Assembly: GCA_035504415.1 (NCBI GenBank)
Contig: DATJRY010000005.1
Coordinates: 124,001 to 188,000 of the forward strand
Direction: 5' to 3'
Length of the DNA: 64,000 bases
From: Candidatus Sulfotelmatobacter sp.
GTDB taxonomy: Bacteria; Vulcanimicrobiota; Vulcanimicrobiia; Vulcanimicrobiales; Vulcanimicrobiaceae
Below are positions 1 through 8,215 of the stretch, piece after piece (position 1 is the first letter of the stretch; each line of letters starts with the position of its first letter). The notes below the pieces were generated by a model. That model was not told the DNA's origin. It did no database searches and saw only the letters and a list, made by a program, of their open reading frames with translations. Both the position numbers and the translations under genes were made by a program.

Positions 1-200
1 ACCAGCAGCATCCGTAACAGACGGTAGGCCCGCACGCTCAGGCCGAGCGGCGAGATCGCTCGTTCGACCAGCTGGTTGACCGAGAGGGCAAGCGTGGAGA
101 GGACGAAGTCCGGACAGGCGATCAGCGCTCCCGAGTACCCCTCGGCGATGCAGCTCTCGATGCTCTCCTCGTCTCTCGCCTCCGCGCGCCGTTGCGCCAT
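1..200 (-). CDS. MarR-family transcriptional regulator, N-terminal part (runs off the window)
   Basis: The reverse strand reads MAQRRAEARDEESIES followed by a helix with LSVNQLVERAISPLGLS and then VRAYRLLRMLL. This is the usual first helix and start of the winged-helix domain of MarR regulators (LSxRQYxVLRxL). Only about 66 residues are visible and the gene continues beyond base 1. ATG at 200-198 was chosen; an in-frame TTG at 224-222 is possible. It is divergent from the sigma factor/RND pair, the normal position for a local repressor of an efflux operon. An inverted repeat lies just upstream at 220-246. The family call rests on a short fragment. Confidence 0.6.
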   Translation of the reverse strand, partial: MAQRRAEARDEESIESCIAEGYSGALIACPDFVLSTLALSVNQLVERAISPLGLSVRAYRLLRMLL

Positions 201-219
201 CGTCAGGCCGTTCCCCGTC

Positions 220-246
220 TGCAAGAAAATTCCCCAGTCGCTTGCA
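220..246. promoter_or_regulatory. inverted repeat upstream of the MarR gene, candidate operator
   Basis: TGCAAG (220-225) and CTTGCA (241-246) form 6-base arms around a 15-base spacer, 20 bases before the MarR ATG. MarR dimers commonly autoregulate through palindromes in the divergent intergenic region. The function is inferred only from position and symmetry. Confidence 0.35.
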
Positions 247-254
247 ACCCACCC

Positions 255-308
255 CTGACCATCAGAGTTTCTGACCGTCAGGAATGCTGACAATACGACG
301 GACTGATG
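255..308. repeat. 16-base-period CTGAC repeat array between the MarR gene and the sigma factor
   Basis: CTGACC starts at 255 and 271, CTGACA at 287 and CTGATG at 303: four starts exactly 16 bases apart. The first two units are also small palindromes (CTGA-CCA-TCAG and CTGA-CCG-TCAG), and GTCAG-N5-CTGAC spans 277-291. The array covers the annotated ATG of the sigma factor (284), so it could be an operator for the divergent regulator or a cue that the sigma factor starts downstream. The fourth unit is the weakest. Confidence 0.45.
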
Positions 309-805
309 ACGGCGCGCCCCCGGCGACGCTGGACTTTTTGACCGACCCCGGCCTGCGCGCGTCGGCGATGCGCCGTGCATTACGGGTGGTGCGCGTTCGC
401 GCCGATGCGGAGGACGTCGTCCAAGAGGCGGCCGCGCGCGCGCTGCGCTTCCGCGGCCACCTGCGGCCGGGCGCGCCGGGCGAACCGTGGTTCTTGCAGA
501 TCGTCTCGCGCCTCGCGCTCGACACGGTTTTGCGCCGGGCACGCTTTCCGTCGTTGCCGCCGCCGCTGCCCGCGGCCTCGGCCGTCGCCTCGGTCGTCGA
601 TCGGGAGCGCACGCACGCCGTCCGCAACGCCATCGACGCGCTCCCGCCGTTCCAGCGCCGCGCCGTCGTCCTGCACGACGTCGACGGCTTGACGACCCGC
701 GAGATCGCGGCGCTGGACGGCGTCCCGCACAGCACGGTCCGCACGCGCCTGCGGCGCGGCCGGCTCACTTTGCGCACCGCACTGGCCGACGAGGTCGCAC
801 CGTGA
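284..805 (+). CDS. RNA polymerase sigma factor, ECF/sigma-70-like
   Basis: A 173-residue protein. Residues 41-53 (DAEDVVQEAAARA) match region 2, which binds core polymerase and the -10 element. Residues 117-166 (IDALPPFQRRAVVLHDVDGL...TREIAALDGVPHSTVRTRLRRGR) match the region 4 helix-turn-helix for the -35. It is small, as ECF factors are, and no anti-sigma factor is adjacent. Its TGA (803-805) overlaps the GTG of the RND gene in a GTGA junction, so the two are translationally coupled. The start is uncertain: AGGA abuts the ATG at 284 with no spacing, and TTG 338 or ATG 368 are in-frame alternatives. Coupling a sigma factor directly to a pump is uncommon. Confidence 0.8.
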   Translation: MLTIRRTDDGAPPATLDFLTDPGLRASAMRRALRVVRVRADAEDVVQEAAARALRFRGHLRPGAPGEPWFLQIVSRLALDTVLRRARFPSLPPPLPAASAVASVVDRERTHAVRNAIDALPPFQRRAVVLHDVDGLTTREIAALDGVPHSTVRTRLRRGRLTLRTALADEVAP

Positions 806-3800
806 TTCGCTTCTTCCTCCACCGCCCGATCTTCGCGGCGGTCTGCTCGCTCGTCATCCTCACGGCCGGGGTCGTCGCGATCCCGACGCTGCCGATCTCC
901 GAATACCCGAAGATCGCGCCGCCCGTCGTCACGGTCACCGCGCAAGACCTCGGTGCCGACGCCGAAGACGTCGAAGCCGCCGTCACGACGCCGCTCGAGG
1001 AAGCGATCAACGGCGTCCCGGGGCTGCGCTACATCTCCTCGTCCAGCAACTCCGACGGCTCGGTGACCATCACCGCGACCTTCGAGCTGGGCAAGAACCT
1101 CGACGTCGCGCAAGCCGACGTGCAGAACGCCGTCCTGGGCGCGAGCGGCGCGTTGCCGGCCGAGGTCCAGCGCACCGGCGTCATCGTCAAGAAGAGCAGC
1201 GCCGCGTACATCCTGGGGATCGGGATGGTCTCGGACAACCCGCAGTACGGCTACGCCTGGCTGAGCAACTTCACCGATGTCCACGTCGTCGACGCGATCA
1301 AGCGCGTGCAGGGTGTGGGCGACGTGCAGGTCTTCGGCGAGCGCACCTACGCGATGCGCCTATGGCTCGATCCGCGCAAGCTGGCGCAGAACGACTTGAC
1401 CGCGACCGACGTCGTCAACGCGCTGACGGACCAAAACGTGCAGGTCGACGCGGGCGCGATCGGCGCCGCGCCGAGTCGCCCCGATCAGCCCGATCAGATC
1501 GGCTTGAGCGCCAGTGGACGGCTGGCCGACCCGGCCGAGTTCGCCGCCATCGTGCTGCGCTCGAACCCCGACGGCGGCGCGGTCCGCGTGCGCGACGTCG
1601 GCCGGGTCGAGCTCGGGGCCGCCGACTACTCGTCGTCGACGCACTGGAGCGGCACCACGGCGATCGGGATGGGCGTCACCCAGCTCCCCGACGCGAACGC
1701 GCTCGAGACGGCCAAGGCCGTGCGCGCGCAGCTGGCCGAGCTCTCGAAGAGCTTCCCGCCGGGCGTGCACTACGTGATTCCGTTCGACCCGACCCTGTTC
1801 GTCAAGGAGTCGATCAGGGAGGTCACGCTGACGCTGTTCATCGCGATCCTGTTGGTCGTGCTCGTCATCTGGCTGTTCTTGCAGAACTGGCGGATGACGC
1901 TCATCCCGCTGGCGACGATCCCGATCTCGCTGATCGGCACCTTCGCGCTGATGAAGCTGCTCGGCTTTTCGATCAACACGCTCACGCTGTTCGGGCTGAC
2001 CCTCGCGACGGGACTGGTCGTCGACGACGCCATCGTCGTGATCGAGAACATCACCCGCTTCGTGCAAGAGAACCGCATGGGCGCCTACGAGGGCGCCGCC
2101 GCGGCGATGCGCGAGATCACCGGCGCGGTCATCGCGACCTCGCTGGTGCTGCTGGCGGTGTTCGTCCCGGTCGCGTTCTTCCCGGGCTCGACCGGCCTGC
2201 TCTACAAGCAGTTCGCGCTCACCATCGCCTGCTCGATCACGATCTCGCTGTTCGTCGCGCTGACGCTGACGCCGACGCTCTCGGCGCTCCTGCTCTCGCG
2301 GCCGGTCGGACCGCCGCCGCGGTTCCTGCGGCCGGTCAACGACGCGATCGAAGCGGTGCGGCGCTTCTACCGCGCCGCGCTGGCGAACATCGTGCGCTGG
2401 CGGTTCGCCGTGCTGGCGGCCTTCGCCGTGCTGCTGGTCGTCACCGGGATCACCTTCCGCACCACGCCGACCGGCTTCATCCCCGACGAAGACCAAGGTT
2501 ATCTGGTCGTCATGCTGCAGACGCCCGAAGGCACCTCGCTGGTCGGCGACGAGCGCTTCGCCAACCGCATCGCACGGCTGATCGAGGCCAGCGCTCCCGA
2601 AGTCGCGGGCACGTTCCAGATCGACGGCTTCAACTTCTTCGGGCCGGCGCCGAACCACTCGCTGATCTTCTTGCCGCTGCGCCCGTGGAGCGAGCGGGTC
2701 GGCCCGCAGCACACCTACTCCGCCATCGTCGCGCGCTTGCAGCCGCTGCTGTTCGAGGTTCCCGGCGGGACCGCGTACGTCTTCAACCCGCCGGCCATCC
2801 AAGGCATCGGCAACTTCGGCGGCTTCCAGTTCGAGGTGCTCGACACGGCGAACATCCCGCTGCCGCAGCTGACCGCGGCGACCTATGCCGGCCTGCTGCC
2901 GGCCGCGAACGCCGACCCGGCCCTCTCCTCGGTGTTCACCACCTTCCGCACCGACGCGCCGCAGCTGCACCTGCAGGTCGACCGCAACAAGATCCAAGCG
3001 CTGCAGATCCCGATCTCCGACGTGTTCGGGACGCTGGGCGCCTACTTCGGATCGGAGTACGTCAACGATTTCGACTACAACGACCGCGCCTACCGCGTCT
3101 ACGTCGAGGCCGACGCGCCGTTCCGCTCGCGGCCGGCCGACCTCTCGCGCGCGTACGTCCACGCGCCCAACGGCGCGATGGTGCCGCTCAGCTCGCTGGT
3201 GACGGTGCAGCCGCGCCAGGTGCCGCCGTCGATCACGCACTACGACCTGTTCCGCTCGATCGAGATCGACGGTCAGCCCAAGCCCGGCGTCGGGTCCGGC
3301 GACGCGATCGCGGCGATGGAGCGGGAGGCGCGCGCGCACTTGCCGGCCGGCGTCTCGTTCGCGTGGACCGGGCTCTCGCTCGACCAGATCGAGGGCGGCA
3401 GCGCGGCGGCGCTGATCTTCGGCCTGGGCATCTTCATGGTCTTCCTGGTGCTAGCCGCGCAGTACGAGAGCTTCCTCGATCCGCTGGTCATCCTGCTGGC
3501 GGTGCCGCTGGCGATCCTGGGCGCGCTGTGGGCCGTGCAGCTGCGGCATCTGCCCAGCGACGTCTTCGTGCAGATCGGGTTCGTCATGCTGATCGGGCTG
3601 GCCAGCAAGAACGCGATCCTGATCGTCGAGTTCGCCAACCAGCTGCGCGCCACCGGACTCGAGGCGGCCGCGGCCGTGCAGCGCGCGGCGCGCACGCGAC
3701 TGCGGCCGATCCTGATGACCTCGCTGGCGTTCGTGTTCGGGATCTTCCCGCTCGTGATCGCGACCGGCGCCGGCAGCAACAGCCGCAACTCGCTCGGGAC

Positions 3801-4068
3801 GGCGCTGTTCGGCGGGATGGTGCTCTCGACGGTGCTCAACCTGGTCGTCGTGCCGGTGCTCTACATCGTGGTCGAACGGCTGCGCGAACGGGTCCACCGG
3901 TCGGCCGTCGTCCACGACACGGTGCCGACCTATGCCGACGACACGCTGCGCGCCGCCTCGCTCGCCGTCGCGGCCGACGGCACGCTCGTCGCCGTCACCG
4001 ACGGCACCGCCGGCGACCGGCGCGCGGTCCGCATCGCCACCCTCGGCGAGCATCCGCGAGGAGAGTGA
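802..4068 (+). CDS. RND (HAE1/AcrB-type) efflux pump permease
   Basis: A 1088-residue inner-membrane proton/drug antiporter of the AcrB/MexB family. The GTG start gives VIRFFLHRPIFAAV, the canonical N-terminus. Asp-Asp near residues 407-408 (GLVVDDAIVVIEN) and Lys near 935 (LASKNAILIVEF) are the proton-relay residues of AcrB. Two blocks of six membrane helices flank two large periplasmic loops. The length is slightly above AcrB (1049) because of a C-terminal hydrophilic tail of about 50 residues. It overlaps the sigma gene by four bases. No membrane-fusion (HlyD) or outer-membrane (TolC) gene is visible here; partners may lie left of base 1 or elsewhere. Confidence 0.95.
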   Translation: MIRFFLHRPIFAAVCSLVILTAGVVAIPTLPISEYPKIAPPVVTVTAQDLGADAEDVEAAVTTPLEEAINGVPGLRYISSSSNSDGSVTITATFELGKNLDVAQADVQNAVLGASGALPAEVQRTGVIVKKSSAAYILGIGMVSDNPQYGYAWLSNFTDVHVVDAIKRVQGVGDVQVFGERTYAMRLWLDPRKLAQNDLTATDVVNALTDQNVQVDAGAIGAAPSRPDQPDQIGLSASGRLADPAEFAAIVLRSNPDGGAVRVRDVGRVELGAADYSSSTHWSGTTAIGMGVTQLPDANALETAKAVRAQLAELSKSFPPGVHYVIPFDPTLFVKESIREVTLTLFIAILLVVLVIWLFLQNWRMTLIPLATIPISLIGTFALMKLLGFSINTLTLFGLTLATGLVVDDAIVVIENITRFVQENRMGAYEGAAAAMREITGAVIATSLVLLAVFVPVAFFPGSTGLLYKQFALTIACSITISLFVALTLTPTLSALLLSRPVGPPPRFLRPVNDAIEAVRRFYRAALANIVRWRFAVLAAFAVLLVVTGITFRTTPTGFIPDEDQGYLVVMLQTPEGTSLVGDERFANRIARLIEASAPEVAGTFQIDGFNFFGPAPNHSLIFLPLRPWSERVGPQHTYSAIVARLQPLLFEVPGGTAYVFNPPAIQGIGNFGGFQFEVLDTANIPLPQLTAATYAGLLPAANADPALSSVFTTFRTDAPQLHLQVDRNKIQALQIPISDVFGTLGAYFGSEYVNDFDYNDRAYRVYVEADAPFRSRPADLSRAYVHAPNGAMVPLSSLVTVQPRQVPPSITHYDLFRSIEIDGQPKPGVGSGDAIAAMEREARAHLPAGVSFAWTGLSLDQIEGGSAAALIFGLGIFMVFLVLAAQYESFLDPLVILLAVPLAILGALWAVQLRHLPSDVFVQIGFVMLIGLASKNAILIVEFANQLRATGLEAAAAVQRAARTRLRPILMTSLAFVFGIFPLVIATGAGSNSRNSLGTALFGGMVLSTVLNLVVVPVLYIVVERLRERVHRSAVVHDTVPTYADDTLRAASLAVAADGTLVAVTDGTAGDRRAVRIATLGEHPRGE

Positions 4069-4093
4069 CGCCCGCCACGGGTACGTGCGTGAG

Positions 4094-4606
4094 GTGACCC
4101 GCGTCGGCGTCGTCAGCGACACGCACTTCCCGCGCTTCGGGCGCGCTCTGCCGCGCGCGCTCGTGCGCGGGTTGCAGCGCGCCCAGGTCGGCCGGATCCT
4201 GCACTGCGGCGACCTCACCGATCTGCTGGCCGTCCCGCTGTTCGAAGCGATCGCCCCGTTCGACGCGGTCGCCGGCAACAACGACGGCGACGCGATCCGC
4301 GAACGCTTCGGGCGCCGAAAGGTGGTGGCGATCGAAGGCGTGCGGGTCGGCATCGTGCACGGCGACGGCAAGCGCGGCACGACGTACGCGCGTGCCCGTG
4401 CCGCGTTCGACGACGACGAGGTCGAGGTCATCCTGTTCGGCCACAGCCATCGCCCGGTCGTCAAGCGCGACGGGCGGATCCTCGTCGCCAACCCGGGTTC
4501 GCCGACCGACAAGCGGCTCAACCCGCTCTACTCGTACGCGATCCTCACCGTCGACGGGCACACGGCGCGGGTCGATCTGAAGTTCTACGCCTCGCGCGCG
4601 GTGTGA
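4094..4606 (+). CDS. YfcE/MJ0936-type metallophosphoesterase
   Basis: A 170-residue calcineurin-like phosphoesterase. The metal-binding motifs are in order: SDTH (residues 8-11), HCGD (37-40), GNND (61-64), H89 in VHGD and GHSH (116-119), with NPGS following. These coordinate a dinuclear metal centre. Family members hydrolyse phosphodiesters such as bis-pNPP or 2',3'-cyclic nucleotides in vitro; the natural substrate is usually unknown. It follows the RND gene by 25 bases in the same direction. The start is ambiguous between GTG 4094 (VTRVGVVSDTH, chosen) and GTG 4085. The GAGGAG at 4058-4063 is rather far from either. Confidence 0.85.
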   Translation: MTRVGVVSDTHFPRFGRALPRALVRGLQRAQVGRILHCGDLTDLLAVPLFEAIAPFDAVAGNNDGDAIRERFGRRKVVAIEGVRVGIVHGDGKRGTTYARARAAFDDDEVEVILFGHSHRPVVKRDGRILVANPGSPTDKRLNPLYSYAILTVDGHTARVDLKFYASRAV

Positions 4607-4611
4607 CGACG

Positions 4612-6642
4612 CTACATCGGTAGCGTGGTGACGTTGCCGGTGACGGTGTCGGACGTGCTCGCCGGGTCGACGTCGACCGGCACGCCCGCGTTGGGGAGCA
4701 GCATCGTCGTGAGGCGATCCAAGCCGATCACGTTCCCGACCACGCTGATCGAGCTCGTTCCGGCCGCCAACGTCACGCCGTTGCCGGCGTTCCCGCTGAT
4801 GACGTTTCGCACGGGCTGGCTCGGATCGGTGGCGACGCCGCCGATGAGATCGCTCGTCGCGGTGCCCCCGACGTAGATGCCGCCCAGCTTGTTACCTTGA
4901 TACGAGAGCGTCGCCAGGACGGCTTCGCCGACGACGTTCGTTCCGATGAAGCTGTTGATGATCTGATTGTCGTAGGCCTGGCCGACGATCGCGATGCCGT
5001 AGCCGCCGTTGCCGGAGATCACGTTCTGCGGGATGACCGAGAGCGTGTAACCGCCGACGACGTTCGCGTGCGCGGTGCCGCCGATCAGAATCCCGTCGTT
5101 GCCGTTGGGCAGCGCCGCCATACCGACGGTGTTGGCGCCGACGATGTCGGGCTCGATCGTCACCCCCGAGGCGTTGCCGGCCAGCTCGATCCCGTTGTTG
5201 AGGTTGCCCGACACGACGTTCGTTTGGAGGGTCTGGTTGCCGCCGGTCGCGGAGACGAGAATGCCGTCGTTGGCGTTCGGAACCGGTCCGCCGAAGGCTG
5301 CCAGCCCGGCGAACGTGTTGAACGAGGTGAACCCCGACGTCGCGCCGGCGACCTCGATGCCGTTGGTGCCGTTTCCCGCCGCGACGTTGCCCAGCGGGAT
5401 CACGCCGCCGACCAAGACGTTGCTCGAGGTTCCGTCGACGAGAATCCCGTCGCCGGCGTTGCGCAGAGCGGCCGCGTTGTTCGCGCCGATGCCGAAGAAA
5501 TTCCCTTGCACGGTGGTGTTGGCGGCGTTGGTCACGTGCAGCCCGTTGGCGCCGTTGCCGTCGACGACGTTGTAGTACACGAACGGGTTGTTGACGAATT
5601 GACAGCCGATCATTGAGTTGGCGGACGCGCCGTTGATCTGCACGCCGTCGGCGCCGTTTCCGAGCGCTCCGTCGCCGCTGGCCGTCGTGCCGACGAAGTT
5701 GCCGTTGAGCATGTTGGCCTGCGAGCTCGTATCGATCAGGATCCCGTCCTGCGCGTTGCCGGAGACGAGATTGCCCTGCGGCGGGACGACGAACACCGGC
5801 GTCGCGGTTCCTTTGTCGCCGGTGGGATCGTTCGCGTGTCCGCTCGCGGCGTCGACGAAGGCGGTGCCGCCGATCTCGTTGTTGCTCGAACCCGCTGTTA
5901 TCCAGATGCCGTTCGCACCGTTGCCGATCGCGACGGTGCCGGCGGCGTCGGTGCCGATGCGGTTGGCGGCGATGGTGTTCCCGGAGGCGTGATGCAAGCT
6001 CACGCCGTTGCCGGCGTTGCCCGAGATGACGTTCGCGACGACGCCGGCGACCGAGGACGCGTTGGAGCCGATCGCGTCGTTCGACGAGGTCGCGGCAACG
6101 TACACGCCGTCGCCGGCGTTGCCGAACGCCGCTCCGGCCAGGTTCAACCCGATATAGTCGTGGTTCAGCGCGATCGAGCCCGCCTCGAGCGTCACGCCGT
6201 TGCCGCTCGCATCGTCGACGGCTAGGCCCAGCAGCCGCGAGCCGGCCGAGCCGGCGGCGAACACCAGGCCGCCGTTCCGGTTGGCGTCGAGCTCGACCAC
6301 CGGAGCGCCGCCGGCATAGGTGGGCGCGGTCGTTCCGTCGATGATCACCTTCGCGCTGATCGGCGGCAGGCCGGAGGCGAGCGTGATCGTGCCGTTCACC
6401 GCGAAGGTGATGGATGCGGACGTCCCGGCGGGGAGCGTGTTCGCCGACTGGATGGCGGCCCGCAGCGAGCCCGGGCCGGAATCGCTCAGGGTCGTGACGG
6501 TGGTCGAGACGACGCCCGTCGGGCCGGGAGCGCTCGGCACCGGTCGCGCGCCCGGCGGCGCCGTGGTGCTGCCGCAGCCCCAGGCTGCGATGAGGGCGAC
6601 CGCAGCGAGCGACGCTCGCAGGGCAATCAGCGGAAATCGCAT
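4612..6642 (-). CDS. right-handed parallel beta-helix lipoprotein
   Basis: A 676-residue secreted protein. The ATG at 6642 follows a strong GGAGGTG. A hydrophobic signal (FPLIALRASLAAVALIAAW) ends in GCGS, a plausible but non-ideal lipobox. After a Pro/Ala linker there is a SLRAAIQSAN motif, typical of beta-helix proteins with a CSLREA-like cap. About 20 imperfect repeats follow, such as VISGNAGNGV, NTIAANRIGTDAAG and NVVDGNGANGL, which form parallel beta-helix coils. Such proteins bind or process polysaccharides or act as adhesins; no catalytic residues could be assigned. It is tail-to-tail with the phosphoesterase and divergent from the MFS gene. Confidence 0.85.
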   Translation of the reverse strand: MRFPLIALRASLAAVALIAAWGCGSTTAPPGARPVPSAPGPTGVVSTTVTTLSDSGPGSLRAAIQSANTLPAGTSASITFAVNGTITLASGLPPISAKVIIDGTTAPTYAGGAPVVELDANRNGGLVFAAGSAGSRLLGLAVDDASGNGVTLEAGSIALNHDYIGLNLAGAAFGNAGDGVYVAATSSNDAIGSNASSVAGVVANVISGNAGNGVSLHHASGNTIAANRIGTDAAGTVAIGNGANGIWITAGSSNNEIGGTAFVDAASGHANDPTGDKGTATPVFVVPPQGNLVSGNAQDGILIDTSSQANMLNGNFVGTTASGDGALGNGADGVQINGASANSMIGCQFVNNPFVYYNVVDGNGANGLHVTNAANTTVQGNFFGIGANNAAALRNAGDGILVDGTSSNVLVGGVIPLGNVAAGNGTNGIEVAGATSGFTSFNTFAGLAAFGGPVPNANDGILVSATGGNQTLQTNVVSGNLNNGIELAGNASGVTIEPDIVGANTVGMAALPNGNDGILIGGTAHANVVGGYTLSVIPQNVISGNGGYGIAIVGQAYDNQIINSFIGTNVVGEAVLATLSYQGNKLGGIYVGGTATSDLIGGVATDPSQPVRNVISGNAGNGVTLAAGTSSISVVGNVIGLDRLTTMLLPNAGVPVDVDPASTSDTVTGNVTTLPM

Positions 6643-6734
6643 CGCGAAACACCTCCTCGCGCGCGCTCGTCCCGGGGCGCGTTTCGGCGGTGTCGAGCCG
6701 CCGCTCCTGCCCTGCAGCGCGGGCGGCCCCGTCC

Positions 6735-6750
6735 TGCGACCTCGGTCGCA
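6735..6750. promoter_or_regulatory. perfect inverted repeat in the divergent region before the DHA2 transporter
   Basis: TGCGACC (6735-6741) and GGTCGCA (6744-6750) form 7-base arms around a 2-base centre. The site ends 37 bases before the GTG of the MFS transporter and lies upstream of the divergent beta-helix gene. Its spacing suits a dimeric repressor. No regulator gene is adjacent. Confidence 0.4.
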
Positions 6751-6787
6751 AGCCGAACCTCGACCCCGCCGAAGCGGTTGTACGAAG

Positions 6788-8215
6788 GTGGATTCGACAC
6801 GACGGGCTTCGATCGTCGCGTTGGTGGTCTCGTGTGCGCTGTTCATGGAGCTGCTCGACGGGACCGTCATCGCGACGGCGTTGCCGCAGATGGCACGCTC
6901 GTTCGGCGTGAGCGCGGTGGACGTCGGCGTGGGCATCTCGGCGTATCTGGTCACGCTGGCGGTCTGCATCCCGGTCAGCGGCTGGGCCGCCGACCGGTTC
7001 GGCGGCCGGCGCGTCTTCCTGACCGCGATCGTCGTCTTCACGCTGGCCTCGGCGCTGTGCGGCCTCGCACACAGCTTGCCGCAGTTCGTGCTGGCGCGCA
7101 TCTTGCAAGGCGTCGGCGGCGCGATGATGGTGCCGGTCGGCCGGCTCGTCGTCCTGCGCACCACCGCCAAGCACGAGCTGGTGCGGGCGACCGCGCTGAT
7201 CACGACGCCGGGCCTGGTCGCGACCGTGCTCGGTCCGCCGGTCGGCGGCGTGATCACGACCTACGCGTCGTGGCGCTGGATCTTCTACTTGAACGTCCCG
7301 ATCGGCATCCTGGGCATCCTGCTCACGCTGCTCTATCTGCCGCAGGACGACGACGCGGAGTCGCGGCCGTTCGACACCAGCGGGTTCGTGCTCTCCGGTG
7401 TCGCGCTGGCCGTGCTGATGCTCGGGCTCGACGACGTCGGCAGCGGCGAGCATCTGGCGTGGGCGGCGCCGCTGATCGCGCTCGGGGTCGCACTCGCGGT
7501 CGTGGCGATTCGGCACGCCCGCCGCGCGGCGCACCCGCTGCTCGACTACCAGCTGCTGCGCGTCCCGACGTTTGCGGCCTCGGTGTGGGGCGGCACCTGC
7601 ATTCGCCTCATCGTAGGAACGACGCCGTTCTTATGGGGGCTGCTGTTCCAGGTCGGCTTCGGGCGCACGCCGTTCGTCTCGGGGCTGCTGGTGCTGGCCT
7701 GCGCGGTCGGCGACGTCGGGACGAAAGCGTTCACCACCCGCGCGGTGCGTACGCTCGGCTTTCGCACGCTGCTGGTCGGCGCGTCGCTGCTGCTCGCGCT
7801 CGGCATCCTCGCCTGCGCGCTGTTCGCGCCGACCACGCCGACGCTGGTCATCCTCGTGGTGCTGTTCTACATCGGCGTCGTGCGCTCGTTCGCGTTCACC
7901 GGCATCAACACGCTGGCCTACGCCGACATCCCGCCGGCCCAGATGAGCGCGGCGACGTCGTTCGCCAGCACCCTCCAGCAGCTCTCGTTCGGCATCGCGA
8001 TCGCGCTGGCCGCCATCGTCCTGCACGTGGCCGCGCTCGCGCACCGCGGGAGCACGGCGGAGTACACGGTCGGCGACTTCCGCGTCGCGTTCGTCGTCGT
8101 GGCGGCGATCGGCGTCCTGGCGGCGCTGAACTTCTCCAAGCTGCATCCGGACGCCGGGCATACGGTCAGCGGACGCCGCCGCTTCACCGCGCGCGAGGCG
8201 CCGACGCCGGCATGA
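6788..8215 (+). CDS. MFS transporter, DHA2 (EmrB/QacA) family
   Basis: A 475-residue multidrug-type proton antiporter, about 14 membrane helices. Helix 1 contains FMELLDGTVIATALP, where Asp in the D-x-T motif is characteristic of DHA2 pumps. Motif A follows (GWAADRFGGRRVF), then RILQGVGGAMMVPVGR and the helix-5 antiporter signature GPPVGG. The start GTG 6788 precedes helix 1; the next ATG would cut into it. The last 32 bases overlap the convergent ACS transporter. The substrate is unknown; export of drugs or aromatic compounds is the usual inference. Confidence 0.9.
   Translation: MDSTRRASIVALVVSCALFMELLDGTVIATALPQMARSFGVSAVDVGVGISAYLVTLAVCIPVSGWAADRFGGRRVFLTAIVVFTLASALCGLAHSLPQFVLARILQGVGGAMMVPVGRLVVLRTTAKHELVRATALITTPGLVATVLGPPVGGVITTYASWRWIFYLNVPIGILGILLTLLYLPQDDDAESRPFDTSGFVLSGVALAVLMLGLDDVGSGEHLAWAAPLIALGVALAVVAIRHARRAAHPLLDYQLLRVPTFAASVWGGTCIRLIVGTTPFLWGLLFQVGFGRTPFVSGLLVLACAVGDVGTKAFTTRAVRTLGFRTLLVGASLLLALGILACALFAPTTPTLVILVVLFYIGVVRSFAFTGINTLAYADIPPAQMSAATSFASTLQQLSFGIAIALAAIVLHVAALAHRGSTAEYTVGDFRVAFVVVAAIGVLAALNFSKLHPDAGHTVSGRRRFTAREAPTPA

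Noticed and set aside
262-3339. Long reverse-strand frames opposite the sigma factor and RND gene
   Set aside because: They are low-complexity Arg/Asp/Ala translations with no domain pattern, and the plus strand carries clear sigma and AcrB motifs. They are shadow frames of GC-rich coding DNA.
1362-4097. Long plus-strand frame overlapping the RND gene
   Set aside because: The translation is Arg/Ala-rich without hydrophobic segments, while the RND frame has complete AcrB motifs.
4612-7257. 881-residue version of the beta-helix protein starting at 7257
   Set aside because: The upstream part lies inside the MFS gene. A strong GGAGGTG and a lipoprotein signal mark the start at 6642.
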